A model generated the notes under the pieces. The model searched no databases, was not told where the DNA came from, and worked only from the letters and a program-made list of their open reading frames with translations. Source: Paenibacillus oryzisoli (GTDB lineage Bacteria > Bacillota > Bacilli > Paenibacillales > NBRC-103111). Taken from it: a DNA stretch of 64,000 bases. Positions 22,255 through 30,356 of this stretch are shown here, piece by piece (within the stretch, counting starts at the first letter, position 1; each line of letters starts with the position of its first letter). Where the stretch lies: NCBI RefSeq assembly GCF_001653565.1, contig NZ_LYPB01000049.1:124001-188000 (forward strand), read 5' to 3'. The translations under genes and the position numbers were made by a program.

Positions 22255-23835
22255 CTACTCACCACGGTACTCTTTAGGATTAATACCATCTGGAATACGC
22301 CATCCATTTGCTGCAACCCGATCAATTAATCTCTTTGCAGTATCAAACGTCCATGTGCCAACGTGTTCAAAGCCTCGTTGCTCTAAGAATCGAATTTGTT
22401 TCGGTGTGGTCAGACCTTCAGTCCGTCGCTTGTCGAGACGTTCGAGCAGGAGGCTAGCTTTGCCAGCGTTGTCGACTTCGTCAGGCATAATACCAAGTTT
22501 CTCAAGCGTTTTGACTTGAGCCTCGCTTGGAGGTGCCATTTCCCATCCGAATGACGGCACATAGCTGGACAAGTCTTCTGCTTGGATGCTCATTTCAAAC
22601 TGAAGCGGATCAACCAAAGCGCGCTTACGTCTTTTCATCTCCTCTAGCTTTTTCGCTAAAGCTTCTTCACGTTGTGCAATGACATCTTCGGCAGCTTTCT
22701 TTTCAACCGTCTCCAGATCCATCGGCATTCCTGCCTGCTCAATCTGCTTGGTCATTGCCTGCGCGATTTCTTCATTCTCCGCGATTAGATGCGCTGGATG
22801 ACACAGTTCATGCCGTTCTGTGTTCCACAAGAAATCGAGCAACAATAATTCTGTTTTACCGGGATGGAGCCGGGTACCTCGCCCGACCATCTGGCTGTAT
22901 AAGCTGCGTACCTTCGTTGGCCGTAAGACGACTACACAATCTACGCTAGGGCAGTCCCATCCTTCGGTAAGGAGCATTGAATTACACAGGACATTGTATT
23001 TACCATTATCGAAGTCTTCTAAAATCTCAGCCCTGTCCTGAGATTCACCATTAACCTCGGCAGCCTTAAAACCTATAGAATTCAGAATATTCGTAAATTT
23101 CTGGCTAGTCTTGACCAATGGAAGGAAGACAACGATCTTCCTATCCTTTGCAATTTTCCACATTTCAGCAGCAATTGATTCTAGGTACGGATCCAAAGCT
23201 GTGCCCAGGTCTTGTGTTTTAAAATCACCAGCCTGCTGGCCAACAGCGCTCAGATTTATTTGCAGTGGGATCGTCATGGCTTTTATCGGACTAAGGTATC
23301 CTGCTTTAATTGCTTTGGGCAGCGTGTATTCGTAAGCCAAGCTTTCGAAGTAAGTACCAAGGTTCCGCATATCTCCGCGGTCAGGCGTAGCTGTAACACC
23401 GAGCACGTTAGCCGAACTGAAATACTGCAGCACACTTTGATATCCGTCTGATATGCAATGATGGGCTTCGTCGATGATGATGGTGTCGAAATGATCCGGA
23501 GCGAATTGTTCCATTCTCTTGGGCCGCTGCAATGTCTGTACACTACCTACGACAACCCGAAACCAACTACCGACGGATGTCTGTTCTGCCTTTTCCCTTG
23601 CGCAACCAAGACCCGTTGATTTCGCCAACTTGTCAGCAGCCTGATCGAGTAACTCCCCGCGATGGGCCAGAACGAGCAAACGCTCGCCCAGCCTTACACG
23701 ATCTTCAATGACTTTGGAAAATACAATCGTCTTGCCGCATCCTGTCGGTAAGACCAGAAGCGTTTTTTTAACACCGTTTCTCCATTCTTTTTGAATAGAT
23801 TCGCGTGCCTCTTGTTGGTAAGGTCTAAGTTCCAT
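22255..23835 (-). CDS. DEAD/DEAH-box helicase (superfamily 2)
   Basis: 526 residues. Motif I is LVLPTGCGKTIVFSKV, motif II DEAH in TIIIDEAHHCISDG, motif III VTATPDRGD, and motif VI QMVGRGTRLHPGKTELL. The domain order is that of SF2 helicases related to UvrB/RecG types found in phage replication modules. The C-terminal 130 residues (from about 395) are a separate helical domain with QAEDLSSYVPSFGWEMAPP and TPKQIRFLEQRGFEHVG, which can bind DNA. It would unwind DNA during replication or recombination with the SSB-like DUF669 protein encoded just upstream. Confidence 0.9.
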   Translation of the reverse strand: MELRPYQQEARESIQKEWRNGVKKTLLVLPTGCGKTIVFSKVIEDRVRLGERLLVLAHRGELLDQAADKLAKSTGLGCAREKAEQTSVGSWFRVVVGSVQTLQRPKRMEQFAPDHFDTIIIDEAHHCISDGYQSVLQYFSSANVLGVTATPDRGDMRNLGTYFESLAYEYTLPKAIKAGYLSPIKAMTIPLQINLSAVGQQAGDFKTQDLGTALDPYLESIAAEMWKIAKDRKIVVFLPLVKTSQKFTNILNSIGFKAAEVNGESQDRAEILEDFDNGKYNVLCNSMLLTEGWDCPSVDCVVVLRPTKVRSLYSQMVGRGTRLHPGKTELLLLDFLWNTERHELCHPAHLIAENEEIAQAMTKQIEQAGMPMDLETVEKKAAEDVIAQREEALAKKLEEMKRRKRALVDPLQFEMSIQAEDLSSYVPSFGWEMAPPSEAQVKTLEKLGIMPDEVDNAGKASLLLERLDKRRTEGLTTPKQIRFLEQRGFEHVGTWTFDTAKRLIDRVAANGWRIPDGINPKEYRGE

Positions 23836-23844
23836 GGCAGCCTC

Positions 23845-24417
23845 CTAAAACTGGCCTTGCTGCCAGCCTCCTTGCTGTTGACCTGCACCAGGAAATGGTT
23901 GCTGATGTTGTTGTGACGTTGGCTGTTGATATACTTGCTGTGGAGTCTGTTGGTATTGTTGCTGTGATTGTGGTTGTTGATTACCGTACGAAGGAGCCTC
24001 GTATTCGTAAAAGGTCTTTACTTGATTCATAGACCGATCTTCGCCATTTGACTTATAGTTGCGAATCTCTAGCTTCATTCTCCCTCTAGCTCCTACGACG
24101 GTATTCCAGTTCATTCTCAGAGGCTCACCCTTTTTCTTCTGGCCAATCCCTGCAAAGAAATTGGATAGTAGACCCTCTGTCTTCGTGTGCAGGAATAAGT
24201 TATGAAATACTGTTACGTCACCATCACTTGGAGAGTGAACCGTCAGTTCCAATTTTGCTTGATTGCATGCTGGCATCTTATCACTACCCGCATATCTACT
24301 ACGCTCGAACTTCGCAACAGTAAAGTTATAATCCCCAGGAGGGAGAAGCACGAAGCCGCCTCCACCATCCTTCTCAATTGTGTCATCCCAACCAAATTCA
24401 CGTTCTGTTTGATTCAT
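23845..24417 (-). CDS. DUF669 protein, likely single-strand DNA binding partner
   Basis: 190 residues. Residues 1-130 match the DUF669 pattern (FGWDDTIEKDGGGGFVLLPPGDYNF as a start landmark, FFAGIGQKKKGEPLRMNW). The last 55 residues are almost only Gln, Pro and Gly (a flexible tail ending GGWQQGQF), like the tail of single-strand binding proteins. DUF669 genes nearly always stand beside a RecA/Sak4-type ATPase and a helicase in phage recombination modules, as here. SSB-like function is inference from this context. Confidence 0.8.
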   Translation of the reverse strand: MNQTEREFGWDDTIEKDGGGGFVLLPPGDYNFTVAKFERSRYAGSDKMPACNQAKLELTVHSPSDGDVTVFHNLFLHTKTEGLLSNFFAGIGQKKKGEPLRMNWNTVVGARGRMKLEIRNYKSNGEDRSMNQVKTFYEYEAPSYGNQQPQSQQQYQQTPQQVYQQPTSQQHQQPFPGAGQQQGGWQQGQF

Positions 24418-24440
24418 CTGTGTATCCTCCTAAGTTGTAA

Positions 24441-25499
24441 TTAAAATGGTAGACTTGCTTTAAAATCCTTAATCATTTGATGAACCTGCGGCCACGCGCC
24501 TACCAACACACCGTTTATGAAATCTGTAGCATAATTGGTAATAGGTGTGTCTTGAGGATAGTATCCCTTTTTACCTACCACGATCTGTATGTCAGCCTCA
24601 GTTACCTTGTGCTGTACCATTAAGTCGCGCAATGATTGAGGTATGTTCGGATTAAGCTCACTCACCGTTGCCTGTGCTGGTTCAGCATGTTGTTGCTGTT
24701 GCTGAGGTGGTTGGCTCACAGGCACTTGGGTCGTCTGTGCCGATGCACTGGAAGGATTCACTGGCTGAGTTGACCCCGAGAAGATATGAGAGATATATCC
24801 GTAATCAAGCGGGAACTCGTCAGGAAGTCCGTGACGGTTCTTAGCATCCCAAGCTGGGTGATGTGTGGCGTATACCGTCCGCAACCCGCCTTGAGCCTTG
24901 TGTTTACTGCCCTTATCATCTGCTGCAACTGAAAAAGTCTTGTAATTGATGAACAAAAGCATATCTACCCATTCTTTTACCAAAGCTGCTGTGCGTGATC
25001 CTGTCTTTTGACCAAGCTTGAGAGAGTATCGATCATAGGCCCCCATCTCATCTGGTTGCTCGAATTTTGTAATTTGTGAATGAGCCGTAAGCACAACATG
25101 GATACCAGATTCAACAACATCACTGAGGAGGTTTAAGAAGCGACCAAATTCTTCAGCTACGAAAATGTAACCCTTTCCGTATCCAAAATCCTCCACACCT
25201 TTTTTGTTATGGGTGGCACACACGCTCTCGACACATAGCATTTCCGCCCAGTCGATAGTATCAATGATTAGTGTACCGAACCTGCTACCCTGCTGCTTAA
25301 CCCACTGGACTTGCTGCTTGAGCATTTCCCAGCTTGAAGGCTTTGGCAGGCGATTTACATCGAGCTCCGTTGTAGATCCTTCTGTATCAATGAAGACTGG
25401 TCGCGGGAACTGAGAAGCCATGGAAGACTTACCAATTCCTTCAGGACCGTACAATGCTGCTTTCTTGGCTTTTGCCACTTTCCCGCTTATGACTTCCAT
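24441..25499 (-). CDS. RecA/Sak4-like phage recombination ATPase
   Basis: 352 residues. Walker A in AALYGPEGIGKSSMASQF and Walker B in GTLIIDTIDWAEML, with GIHVVLTAHSQITKF after it; the family is AAA_24 (phage nucleotide-binding, Sak4-like). Residues about 240-275 are a Gln/Pro/Ser linker (SQPPQQQQQHAEP). The C-terminal part (TEADIQIVVGKKGYYPQDTPI) looks like a small helical DNA-binding add-on. It works in single-strand annealing or strand exchange with the DUF669 protein. It starts right after the stop of the SbcC-like gene. Confidence 0.85.
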   Translation of the reverse strand: MEVISGKVAKAKKAALYGPEGIGKSSMASQFPRPVFIDTEGSTTELDVNRLPKPSSWEMLKQQVQWVKQQGSRFGTLIIDTIDWAEMLCVESVCATHNKKGVEDFGYGKGYIFVAEEFGRFLNLLSDVVESGIHVVLTAHSQITKFEQPDEMGAYDRYSLKLGQKTGSRTAALVKEWVDMLLFINYKTFSVAADDKGSKHKAQGGLRTVYATHHPAWDAKNRHGLPDEFPLDYGYISHIFSGSTQPVNPSSASAQTTQVPVSQPPQQQQQHAEPAQATVSELNPNIPQSLRDLMVQHKVTEADIQIVVGKKGYYPQDTPITNYATDFINGVLVGAWPQVHQMIKDFKASLPF

Positions 25500-26855
25500 T
25501 TAAAACTCGCCTGCCTTCCATGGATTCGTGGATGTCGGTGCTGCTGTCTGGTCTGTCCAACCTACACCCGGATCAATCTCCCTTGGTGGTGGTTGTAGTT
25601 GCACGTCTTCTTGACCGACAACATATCCATCTTCTATTAAGATGCTGCATTCATCCCCTGTACTGACTCGAGTGGCAATTGCCTGCAAACCCTCTTGCTC
25701 CAGCCATGATCCGAACTCTTTAATCGTCTTCATATCCATCTGCTCGAGTTTGTCTAACAAAATGAACCCGCAGTTTGGTTTGAGCTTTCGTACAATCGCT
25801 GTCGACACCTTCAACTGATCGGATCCACTCATATTGTCCCAGCGCTGTCCATTGTAGAGGAGTTCACCGTCTGAAACAGATAAGCCAGGAAGCGGAAGGT
25901 TTGCATTTTCTAATAGTTCCGATTTCTGTTGACGAATAGTGGTTATCTCAGTGGACAATACTTCGTATTGCTGGCGATACTCGCTTGAGTCCGCCTCAGC
26001 CTTATCCTTGTCGAGGTTCGCACGCACCTTGCGGTTAATTTCATCGATCTGCTGGATATTTGCCTCCAGCTCGTTAGTCGACTCGTCGTGAAGGTCAAGT
26101 ATATCCCTTTGTGAAGTCTCTAGGTCAGACGTGAGTAAGTCCAATTTATTCTTGGCTTCAAACAACATGGAATTAATCCGATCCACTTCTTGGGTCTGAG
26201 ACGCATGCGCTGTTTTTATCTGCAAGGCACGTTGCCGCATCCGCTGCTTCTCTCCATTGCGCCCAAGGATGTCCTGCTGCTGCCGAATGAGTTCCGACGC
26301 GGAAATCGGCTCTTTCGGTGCGTCCGCGAAGTACGGTTGTTCCTTGGCAAACTTGGCCTTCTGATCCGCGATCTGACCGATTGTATGACGTCGGTTATAC
26401 ACTTCCTGCTCTTTTTGCTCAAACTCACTAAGTTGCTGTCCGACTCCGATGATGCGCAATAAGATGTTCGCCTTTTCCTTGTTGGTGGAATTCATGAACT
26501 TTGGCAAGTCAATCGCCAATTCTTCCACAAAACTGTCTAGCAGTTGCTGACCGCCCTTTTGTCCATTAGGGTCGATAACCTTCAAATCACTATTTTTACC
26601 CTTTCGCTCAACAATCAAGCCGTTGGATAGGACGATGTGGAGATAAGGAGGAACTGCGGACCCCGTACGCTCCGCCTGCGAAGGTCGGTACTTATTACCA
26701 CCAAGACCCCAAGCAATCGCGTCAAGCACGCTCGTTTTACCTTGGTTGTTGTTACCGCCAACAATCGTAAGACCAGAAGCAGAAGGTTCAACTTTCACTG
26801 CCTTTACCCTTTTTACATTTTCAATCTCTAATTTGTTAATTTTGATCATTTGCAT
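25500..26855 (-). CDS. SbcC/RecF-like ATPase
   Basis: 451 residues. Walker A is in GGNNNQGKTSVLDAIAWG, followed by a central coiled coil (about 160-310) and a C-terminal half with the signature-like MSGSDQLKVSTAIV and Walker B in CGFILLDKLEQMD. It is shorter than SbcC and probably works alone or with a nuclease in phage recombination. The usual Asp-Glu of Walker B is replaced by LDKLEQ here. The C-terminus has a Pro-rich tail. Directly upstream is a 50-residue gene. Confidence 0.85.
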   Translation of the reverse strand: MQMIKINKLEIENVKRVKAVKVEPSASGLTIVGGNNNQGKTSVLDAIAWGLGGNKYRPSQAERTGSAVPPYLHIVLSNGLIVERKGKNSDLKVIDPNGQKGGQQLLDSFVEELAIDLPKFMNSTNKEKANILLRIIGVGQQLSEFEQKEQEVYNRRHTIGQIADQKAKFAKEQPYFADAPKEPISASELIRQQQDILGRNGEKQRMRQRALQIKTAHASQTQEVDRINSMLFEAKNKLDLLTSDLETSQRDILDLHDESTNELEANIQQIDEINRKVRANLDKDKAEADSSEYRQQYEVLSTEITTIRQQKSELLENANLPLPGLSVSDGELLYNGQRWDNMSGSDQLKVSTAIVRKLKPNCGFILLDKLEQMDMKTIKEFGSWLEQEGLQAIATRVSTGDECSILIEDGYVVGQEDVQLQPPPREIDPGVGWTDQTAAPTSTNPWKAGEF

Positions 26856-26868
26856 TTTTTCTCCTCTC

Positions 26869-27021
26869 TTAATCTAAGCAGTAATAACCTTTGCCAATTC
26901 GCTCAACGTCCGTATATGTTGCTAGACTAACAACGAAAGCTTTATCATTGATGTGAATTACTTCTTCTTCGCCTTCTTTTAATGCCATTATTCGTTCTAC
27001 GAAGGGAAGATTACAGTCCAA
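26869..27021 (-). CDS. Small phage protein, unknown (50 aa)
   Basis: A TTG start at 27021 overlaps the stop region of the DUF3310 gene and has GAGGTGG 6 nt upstream. It starts MDCNLPFVERIMALKEGEEE and ends KGYYCLD. A later ATG would give 39 residues. Strand-rich; function unknown. Confidence 0.55.
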   Translation of the reverse strand: MDCNLPFVERIMALKEGEEEVIHINDKAFVVSLATYTDVERIGKGYYCLD

Positions 27022-27952
27022 CTGTTCCCACCTCATCTAACAATCGATCCACGTACCACTTTACCTTCCGTATATCTTCTATTCCGCCTTTATGATTAGC
27101 TCTCGAAGCGTATTTGAGGATGTTACCTTTGCAGAATCCTGCAAATTCTTCTCCGGTCAGTTTATCGATGATAAAGTCAATTACCTCGATTCCGCCTGCC
27201 ATATAATGAGCTGGATGATTGACTGTCTCCACGAACACACTTTCCGCAGTAGTTTCAGTTGCCGTTGCCTCGATCGTCTGTAGAAGTAACAGCTTCTCAG
27301 CTTCCAATGATTCGATTGTATCCAGCGCGCGCAAATGATCTTCATTCAATTCGTTGAAAGCTTGTCGTGCATCATCTCGTTCAGAGACTAGTTGTGCTAT
27401 CCGTGCTAATCTTTCGTTATCCAAAGCCATAACACGAGATAGCTCTAACTGTAGTTCTTCGATAACTTTATCCGGATCAATCTTCCCAGCTACTGGCGCA
27501 TCATTCATCTTGATCACCTCTTCCAATGGCTCTCCGCTTAGGATGGCTCTCGCCTTACCTGGCGTGATTCCTACCCATTCCCACTTCCGAAGCCAGTAAT
27601 GCAATCCATTTGCCTTCATGCCTAGCTCGCGTTCGACAGCAGATATAGATTTACCGTCAGCGATCCGTCTTAGAACAAAATCCTTTTCTGGTCCTTCTTT
27701 TACAATGTGCCCCACGTTTGGCCCTCCCGGCTGCTCAGTATTTTTTGCAACGAGTTTCGGTTTTGATCGGAGATCCATACCGAGTTTTTCAGCCTTACCA
27801 CTACTATTCATAGGTACCACATAAGCATTTTTAGCGCGGTAGTCCTCTAACTCCTCGGGGCTCATCTTCCATGATTTCACCGCGCTTGATCCTGTAGAAG
27901 CTTGCTCACGCTTCGTATCACGAATTGGGAAGCTACTACGTTCTCCTCTCAT
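27011..27952 (-). CDS. DUF3310 protein with N-terminal HTH-like region
   Basis: 313 residues. The C-terminal 70 residues are DUF3310 (VNHPAHYMAGGIEVIDFI, FCKGNILKYASRANHKGG, YVDRLLDEV), a domain common in phages and often called nucleotide-kinase-related, function unproven. Residues about 80-125 look like a helix-turn-helix (FVLRRIADGKSISAVERELGM). A coiled coil spans about 160-230. The fusion of a DNA-binding-like part with DUF3310 is less common than the domain alone. It overlaps the MazG-like gene by 4 nt. Confidence 0.75.
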   Translation of the reverse strand: MRGERSSFPIRDTKREQASTGSSAVKSWKMSPEELEDYRAKNAYVVPMNSSGKAEKLGMDLRSKPKLVAKNTEQPGGPNVGHIVKEGPEKDFVLRRIADGKSISAVERELGMKANGLHYWLRKWEWVGITPGKARAILSGEPLEEVIKMNDAPVAGKIDPDKVIEELQLELSRVMALDNERLARIAQLVSERDDARQAFNELNEDHLRALDTIESLEAEKLLLLQTIEATATETTAESVFVETVNHPAHYMAGGIEVIDFIIDKLTGEEFAGFCKGNILKYASRANHKGGIEDIRKVKWYVDRLLDEVGTVGL

Positions 27953-28449
27953 AGCACCTTACCGCCATGCCGTTCTGGACGTGTAGCGTTATATGCCATC
28001 TTCTGTTCAATAGCAGCCTGAAGATCAATGCCGTAGTAGCCGCAAGCATCGAAGATCCGAATGACCGTATCAGCTAGCTCAGTAGGAATGCCGCATGGCT
28101 TATCGCCTTCAAAGTAAGTCTCATTCACACCAAATCCGTGACGGTAGTCTTCCAATGCCTCGGATAACTCGGAATGCATAAGTGCAATGACATCACCGAA
28201 ACTACGAGGCTCTAAATGCCATCCCTTTTCAATAGCATTGTCATGTGCACTCTTTACAAGTTCTGAAATTATTTTAGGCTCGTAAGAAATAACAGGTACT
28301 GCCGAAATTGATGAGATAACAATGCCAATGTAAGGTCCATCTTCAACAACTTGATATTTACCAAAAATTAAATAATTCAATTCCCTTACCCGAACAATCT
28401 CACCTTTTTGAGGGCCGCCTTCAATGGATCGCAACATTTTTATTTGCAT
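27949..28449 (-). CDS. MazG-like nucleotide pyrophosphohydrolase
   Basis: 166 residues. The N-terminal 50 residues are a small beta domain (GEIVRVRELNYLIFGKYQVV). The rest is a MazG-type all-alpha NTPase with the metal-binding acidic pattern HSELSEALEDYRHG and ELADTVIRIFDACG. Phage MazG-like enzymes clear unusual NTPs or affect alarmone-driven responses; the exact substrate is not visible. It starts with AGGAGG upstream and overlaps the DUF3310 gene. Confidence 0.8.
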   Translation of the reverse strand: MQIKMLRSIEGGPQKGEIVRVRELNYLIFGKYQVVEDGPYIGIVISSISAVPVISYEPKIISELVKSAHDNAIEKGWHLEPRSFGDVIALMHSELSEALEDYRHGFGVNETYFEGDKPCGIPTELADTVIRIFDACGYYGIDLQAAIEQKMAYNATRPERHGGKVL

Positions 28450-28467
28450 ATAATGGAAACCTCCTAA

Positions 28468-28644
28468 TTAGATATCACGTGACAATTCGTTGATGCATTT
28501 TGTACAGACTTGCTTTTCGTTCCAAGTCTTTATGAAGCGCAGACTAGAGGACTGACCGCAAACCTCGCAAGCTGGCTCCGTACGGACAATGCGGAGAGTT
28601 GTTACAGCATTGCGTACTGGCTTTTTTTGTTGAGCTACAGGCAT
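28468..28644 (-). CDS. Small treble-clef-type zinc protein (58 aa)
   Basis: Starts MPVAQQKKPVRNAVTTLRI; contains EPACEVCGQS and EKQVCTKCINE, a CxxC...CxxC zinc site. Ends ELSRDI. Leader GGGAGCAG. Likely a small nucleic-acid or protein binding protein; function unknown. Confidence 0.6.
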   Translation of the reverse strand: MPVAQQKKPVRNAVTTLRIVRTEPACEVCGQSSSLRFIKTWNEKQVCTKCINELSRDI

Positions 28645-28717
28645 GCTTCACTGCTCCCATTCACAAAATTTAAAATTAGTGGTATGATAACGGTAATTAA
28701 ATTTGTTTTGCACTCAA

Positions 28718-28834
28718 TCAGTTACCCTGGCCGGTAGCTGATTTTCTTTTTGCGTTGTTCCACGCTGCGAACTTCAAGCACTCGTAGCGCTCATCCTTCG
28801 TAAGCTCCAGCCAAACTGCTACGCTAACATTCAT
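28718..28834 (-). CDS. Small phage protein, unknown (38 aa)
   Basis: A strong GGGAGGTGAC leader precedes the ATG. Starts MNVSVAVWLELTKDERYE, ends SATGQGN. Helical. No family recognised. Confidence 0.55.
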   Translation of the reverse strand: MNVSVAVWLELTKDERYECLKFAAWNNAKRKSATGQGN

Positions 28835-28850
28835 CTCTTGTCACCTCCCT

Positions 28851-29075
28851 TCAATCATCGAGATCGGCGCATATCGCATGCTGCCAATCAAAGTCGTCTG
28901 TCATGGAAGCCATTAAGCTGAAATTTTTAAGCAGCGCCTGCTTGTAGAGGAAATTGACTAGCCAATCCAGACATAAATCCAATTCGTTCTGCTGCACCTG
29001 GTCCAGCTTCTGACTCTTCTGCTCAATACGTAGAGCCGCAATGCGCTGGATAATCGGTGAGTCCGATAAAGCCAT
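28851..29075 (-). CDS. Small phage protein, unknown (74 aa)
   Basis: Starts MALSDSPIIQRIAALRIEQK; helical with an acidic end (CADLDD). ATG at 29075 with GGGGGTGG upstream, overlapping the stop of the preceding gene as TGATG. No family recognised. Confidence 0.6.
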   Translation of the reverse strand: MALSDSPIIQRIAALRIEQKSQKLDQVQQNELDLCLDWLVNFLYKQALLKNFSLMASMTDDFDWQHAICADLDD

Positions 29076-29233
29076 CAGATCCACCCCCAGTAGTTAAGTA
29101 AAAAGGCGACGATCTCAAAGCCGGTGATCATTACAGCCCATCCTTGGGCGTCGCTGTACTCGCTTTTAACAGTAGTTGCTTTGAACACTTCTTCAATCGG
29201 CTTACCATTGATTGTTACTTTCACATAGATCAT
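29075..29233 (-). CDS. Small membrane-associated phage protein (52 aa)
   Basis: Starts MIYVKVTINGKPIEEVFK; the C-terminal half (WAVMITGFEIVAFLLNYW) is hydrophobic and could span the membrane once. A GTG nine nt downstream of the ATG is better spaced from GAGAGG and may be the true start. Coupled to the next gene. Unknown function. Confidence 0.5.
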   Translation of the reverse strand: MIYVKVTINGKPIEEVFKATTVKSEYSDAQGWAVMITGFEIVAFLLNYWGWI

Positions 29234-29242
29234 CCTCTCGTT

Positions 29243-29462
29243 TTACCGAGGAGTGCGTCTAAGGTGCGTGTTCGGTTTAATTTGCTTTAGTGCAAAACAA
29301 TTCTTCCGTAGACGTCCATTCTTGTGACTCTTCAAATCTCCAGTGCTGATGCGGCGATCAATTGTCGCTTTTGCTTAAGCCCAAATAAGCAGCCACATCA
29401 AGCACTGTAAAAGTTGGAGGCAGTTCGCTATTTTCATGCCGCACCTCGTTTGGATAGCTCAT
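29243..29462 (-). pseudogene. Frameshifted excisionase-like / HTH_17 DNA-binding gene
   Basis: The ATG at 29462 overlaps the stop of the Cro-like gene as ATGA. The first frame reads MSYPNEVRHENSELPP...TFTVLDVAAYLGLSK and then hits TGA four codons later. Removing one base from the AAAA run (29369-29372) gives a continuous HTH_17/excisionase-type domain: the YLGLSK part continues as ATIDRRISTGDLKSHKNGRL and reaches TAA at 29245-29243. The gene length (220 nt) is one base more than a multiple of three, as expected for a single insertion. It may be inactive, or need a +1 frameshift. Confidence 0.65.
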
Positions 29463-29686
29463 GCCATCTTTTGTCGTTCGGTAAAAACGGATTCTTTGCC
29501 GAAAAAAATATGATGTTTAGGAATCCGGTAAATACGGATCAAGTCTTCCATGACATCTCTTGGTATTTTAGACGAATCGCGTTCGTATTTACCAAGAGTT
29601 TCTGCGCATTTCCCAGTTAAATCCGCCACCTGTTTAAGCGTAAGATCGCAATTGGTTCGTGCTGCACGAAGGGTAATTAGGAGCAT
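29459..29686 (-). CDS. XRE-family Cro-like regulator
   Basis: 75 residues with a single helix-turn-helix (LTLKQVADLTGKCAETLGKYERD). It is the first gene of the minus-strand early operon and diverges from the repressor, the arrangement of Cro. Its promoter has consensus-like boxes with a perfect operator in the spacer. A GGAGG sequence lies 7-8 nt before the ATG. Confidence 0.82.
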   Translation of the reverse strand: MLLITLRAARTNCDLTLKQVADLTGKCAETLGKYERDSSKIPRDVMEDLIRIYRIPKHHIFFGKESVFTERQKMA

Positions 29687-29716
29687 CCGATGTCCTCCTT
29701 TCGTTGGTGTACACTT

Positions 29717-29745
29717 AGATTAATCCGTTTTTATCGGATTGTCAA
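29717..29745 (-). promoter_or_regulatory. Early promoter with operator palindrome inside the spacer
   Basis: Minus strand: -35 TTGACA (29745-29740), spacer of exactly 17 nt, -10 TAATCT (29722-29717). The whole spacer is an inverted repeat, ATCCGATAAAAACGGAT (ATCCG/CGGAT arms). A repressor bound there would block RNA polymerase directly. It drives the Cro-like gene and the early operon. Confidence 0.75.
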
Positions 29746-29769
29746 TACGTTAAAATCGAATTATTTTAC

Positions 29770-29798
29770 TTGCAAGTGGAATAAAATTAGTTTATAAC
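29770..29798 (+). promoter_or_regulatory. Repressor promoter
   Basis: Plus strand: -35 TTGCAA (29770-29775), 17 nt, -10 TATAAC (29793-29798). A CGGAT half-site related to the 29723-29739 operator overlaps the -10 end (29798-29802), so the repressor could control its own promoter. Confidence 0.6.
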
Positions 29799-29832
29799 GG
29801 ATATATGCATATTTAAATAAGGAGTGTTAACC

Positions 29833-30210
29833 GTGGCTAGAAGGAAGTTTACTGAAGTTGAAAGAGGATTAATGAGAGACATAGCATCGAATATTAGGAT
29901 TCTCTTAGCATCAAGAAACTGGACACAAAAAGAACTAGCTGATCGAGTAGGCCTCTCTACTAGTGTTATGTCAGACTACTTGACTGAAAAAACTTTACCC
30001 ACCCCGGGGAGTGTACAAGCTATAGCAGACGCTTTTGGCGTACCAAAGGGGAGGGTTGACCCTACTTTTGAAACGGATGGCGCTGGTTTAGAAGCTAAAA
30101 TTCAATTTTTTGAGGAGTTGGAACGCGAGCTCGGCATTGATCTAACGGACCCTGATGTTCAAAAAATGCTCAAGAGAGCGGCTAAAGTCATCTTCATTGA
30201 TGAAGATTAG
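29833..30210 (+). CDS. CI-like phage repressor, XRE family
   Basis: 125 residues. The helix-turn-helix is at about 25-80 (WTQKELADRVGLSTSVMSDYLTEK then LPTPGSVQAIADAFGVPKGRV). The C-terminal tail is short and acidic (ELGIDLTDPDVQKMLKRAAK), with no LexA-type protease domain, so induction cannot use RecA-driven self-cleavage. GTG at 29833 is chosen since AAGGAG is 8 nt upstream; an upstream GTG is too close to the same site. Its 3' end is overlapped by a gene on the other strand. Confidence 0.82.
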   Translation: MARRKFTEVERGLMRDIASNIRILLASRNWTQKELADRVGLSTSVMSDYLTEKTLPTPGSVQAIADAFGVPKGRVDPTFETDGAGLEAKIQFFEELERELGIDLTDPDVQKMLKRAAKVIFIDED

Positions 30211-30318
30211 TCTTAATTGATCCAAATGGGCTACAACATTAGACACACGATCATCTGCAACTATTTCGCTTACAATTTGTTCGACTTCCATTTCCTCAAA
30301 CTTGTCTACCCAAACCAT
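30142..30318 (-). CDS. Small acidic protein encoded antisense to the repressor 3' end (58 aa)
   Basis: Starts MVWVDKFEEMEVEQIVSEI and ends EHFLNIRVR. GGAGGTG is 7 nt upstream of the ATG, and a promoter (TTGACA, 18 nt, TATTAT) lies just before. The last 69 nt are antisense to the repressor coding sequence. The protein is helical and acidic, about the size of a small antirepressor. The good promoter and ribosome binding site make it likely real; function unknown. Confidence 0.55.
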   Translation of the reverse strand: MVWVDKFEEMEVEQIVSEIVADDRVSNVVAHLDQLRLIFINEDDFSRSLEHFLNIRVR

Positions 30319-30356
30319 TAGCTCACACCTCCGCAGCATCGTTGTTCTTGTCTTAC

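Noticed and set aside
29833-30210. LexA/CI-type self-cleaving repressor
   Set aside because: Only about 45 residues follow the helix-turn-helix, and no Ser/Lys protease motifs are present.
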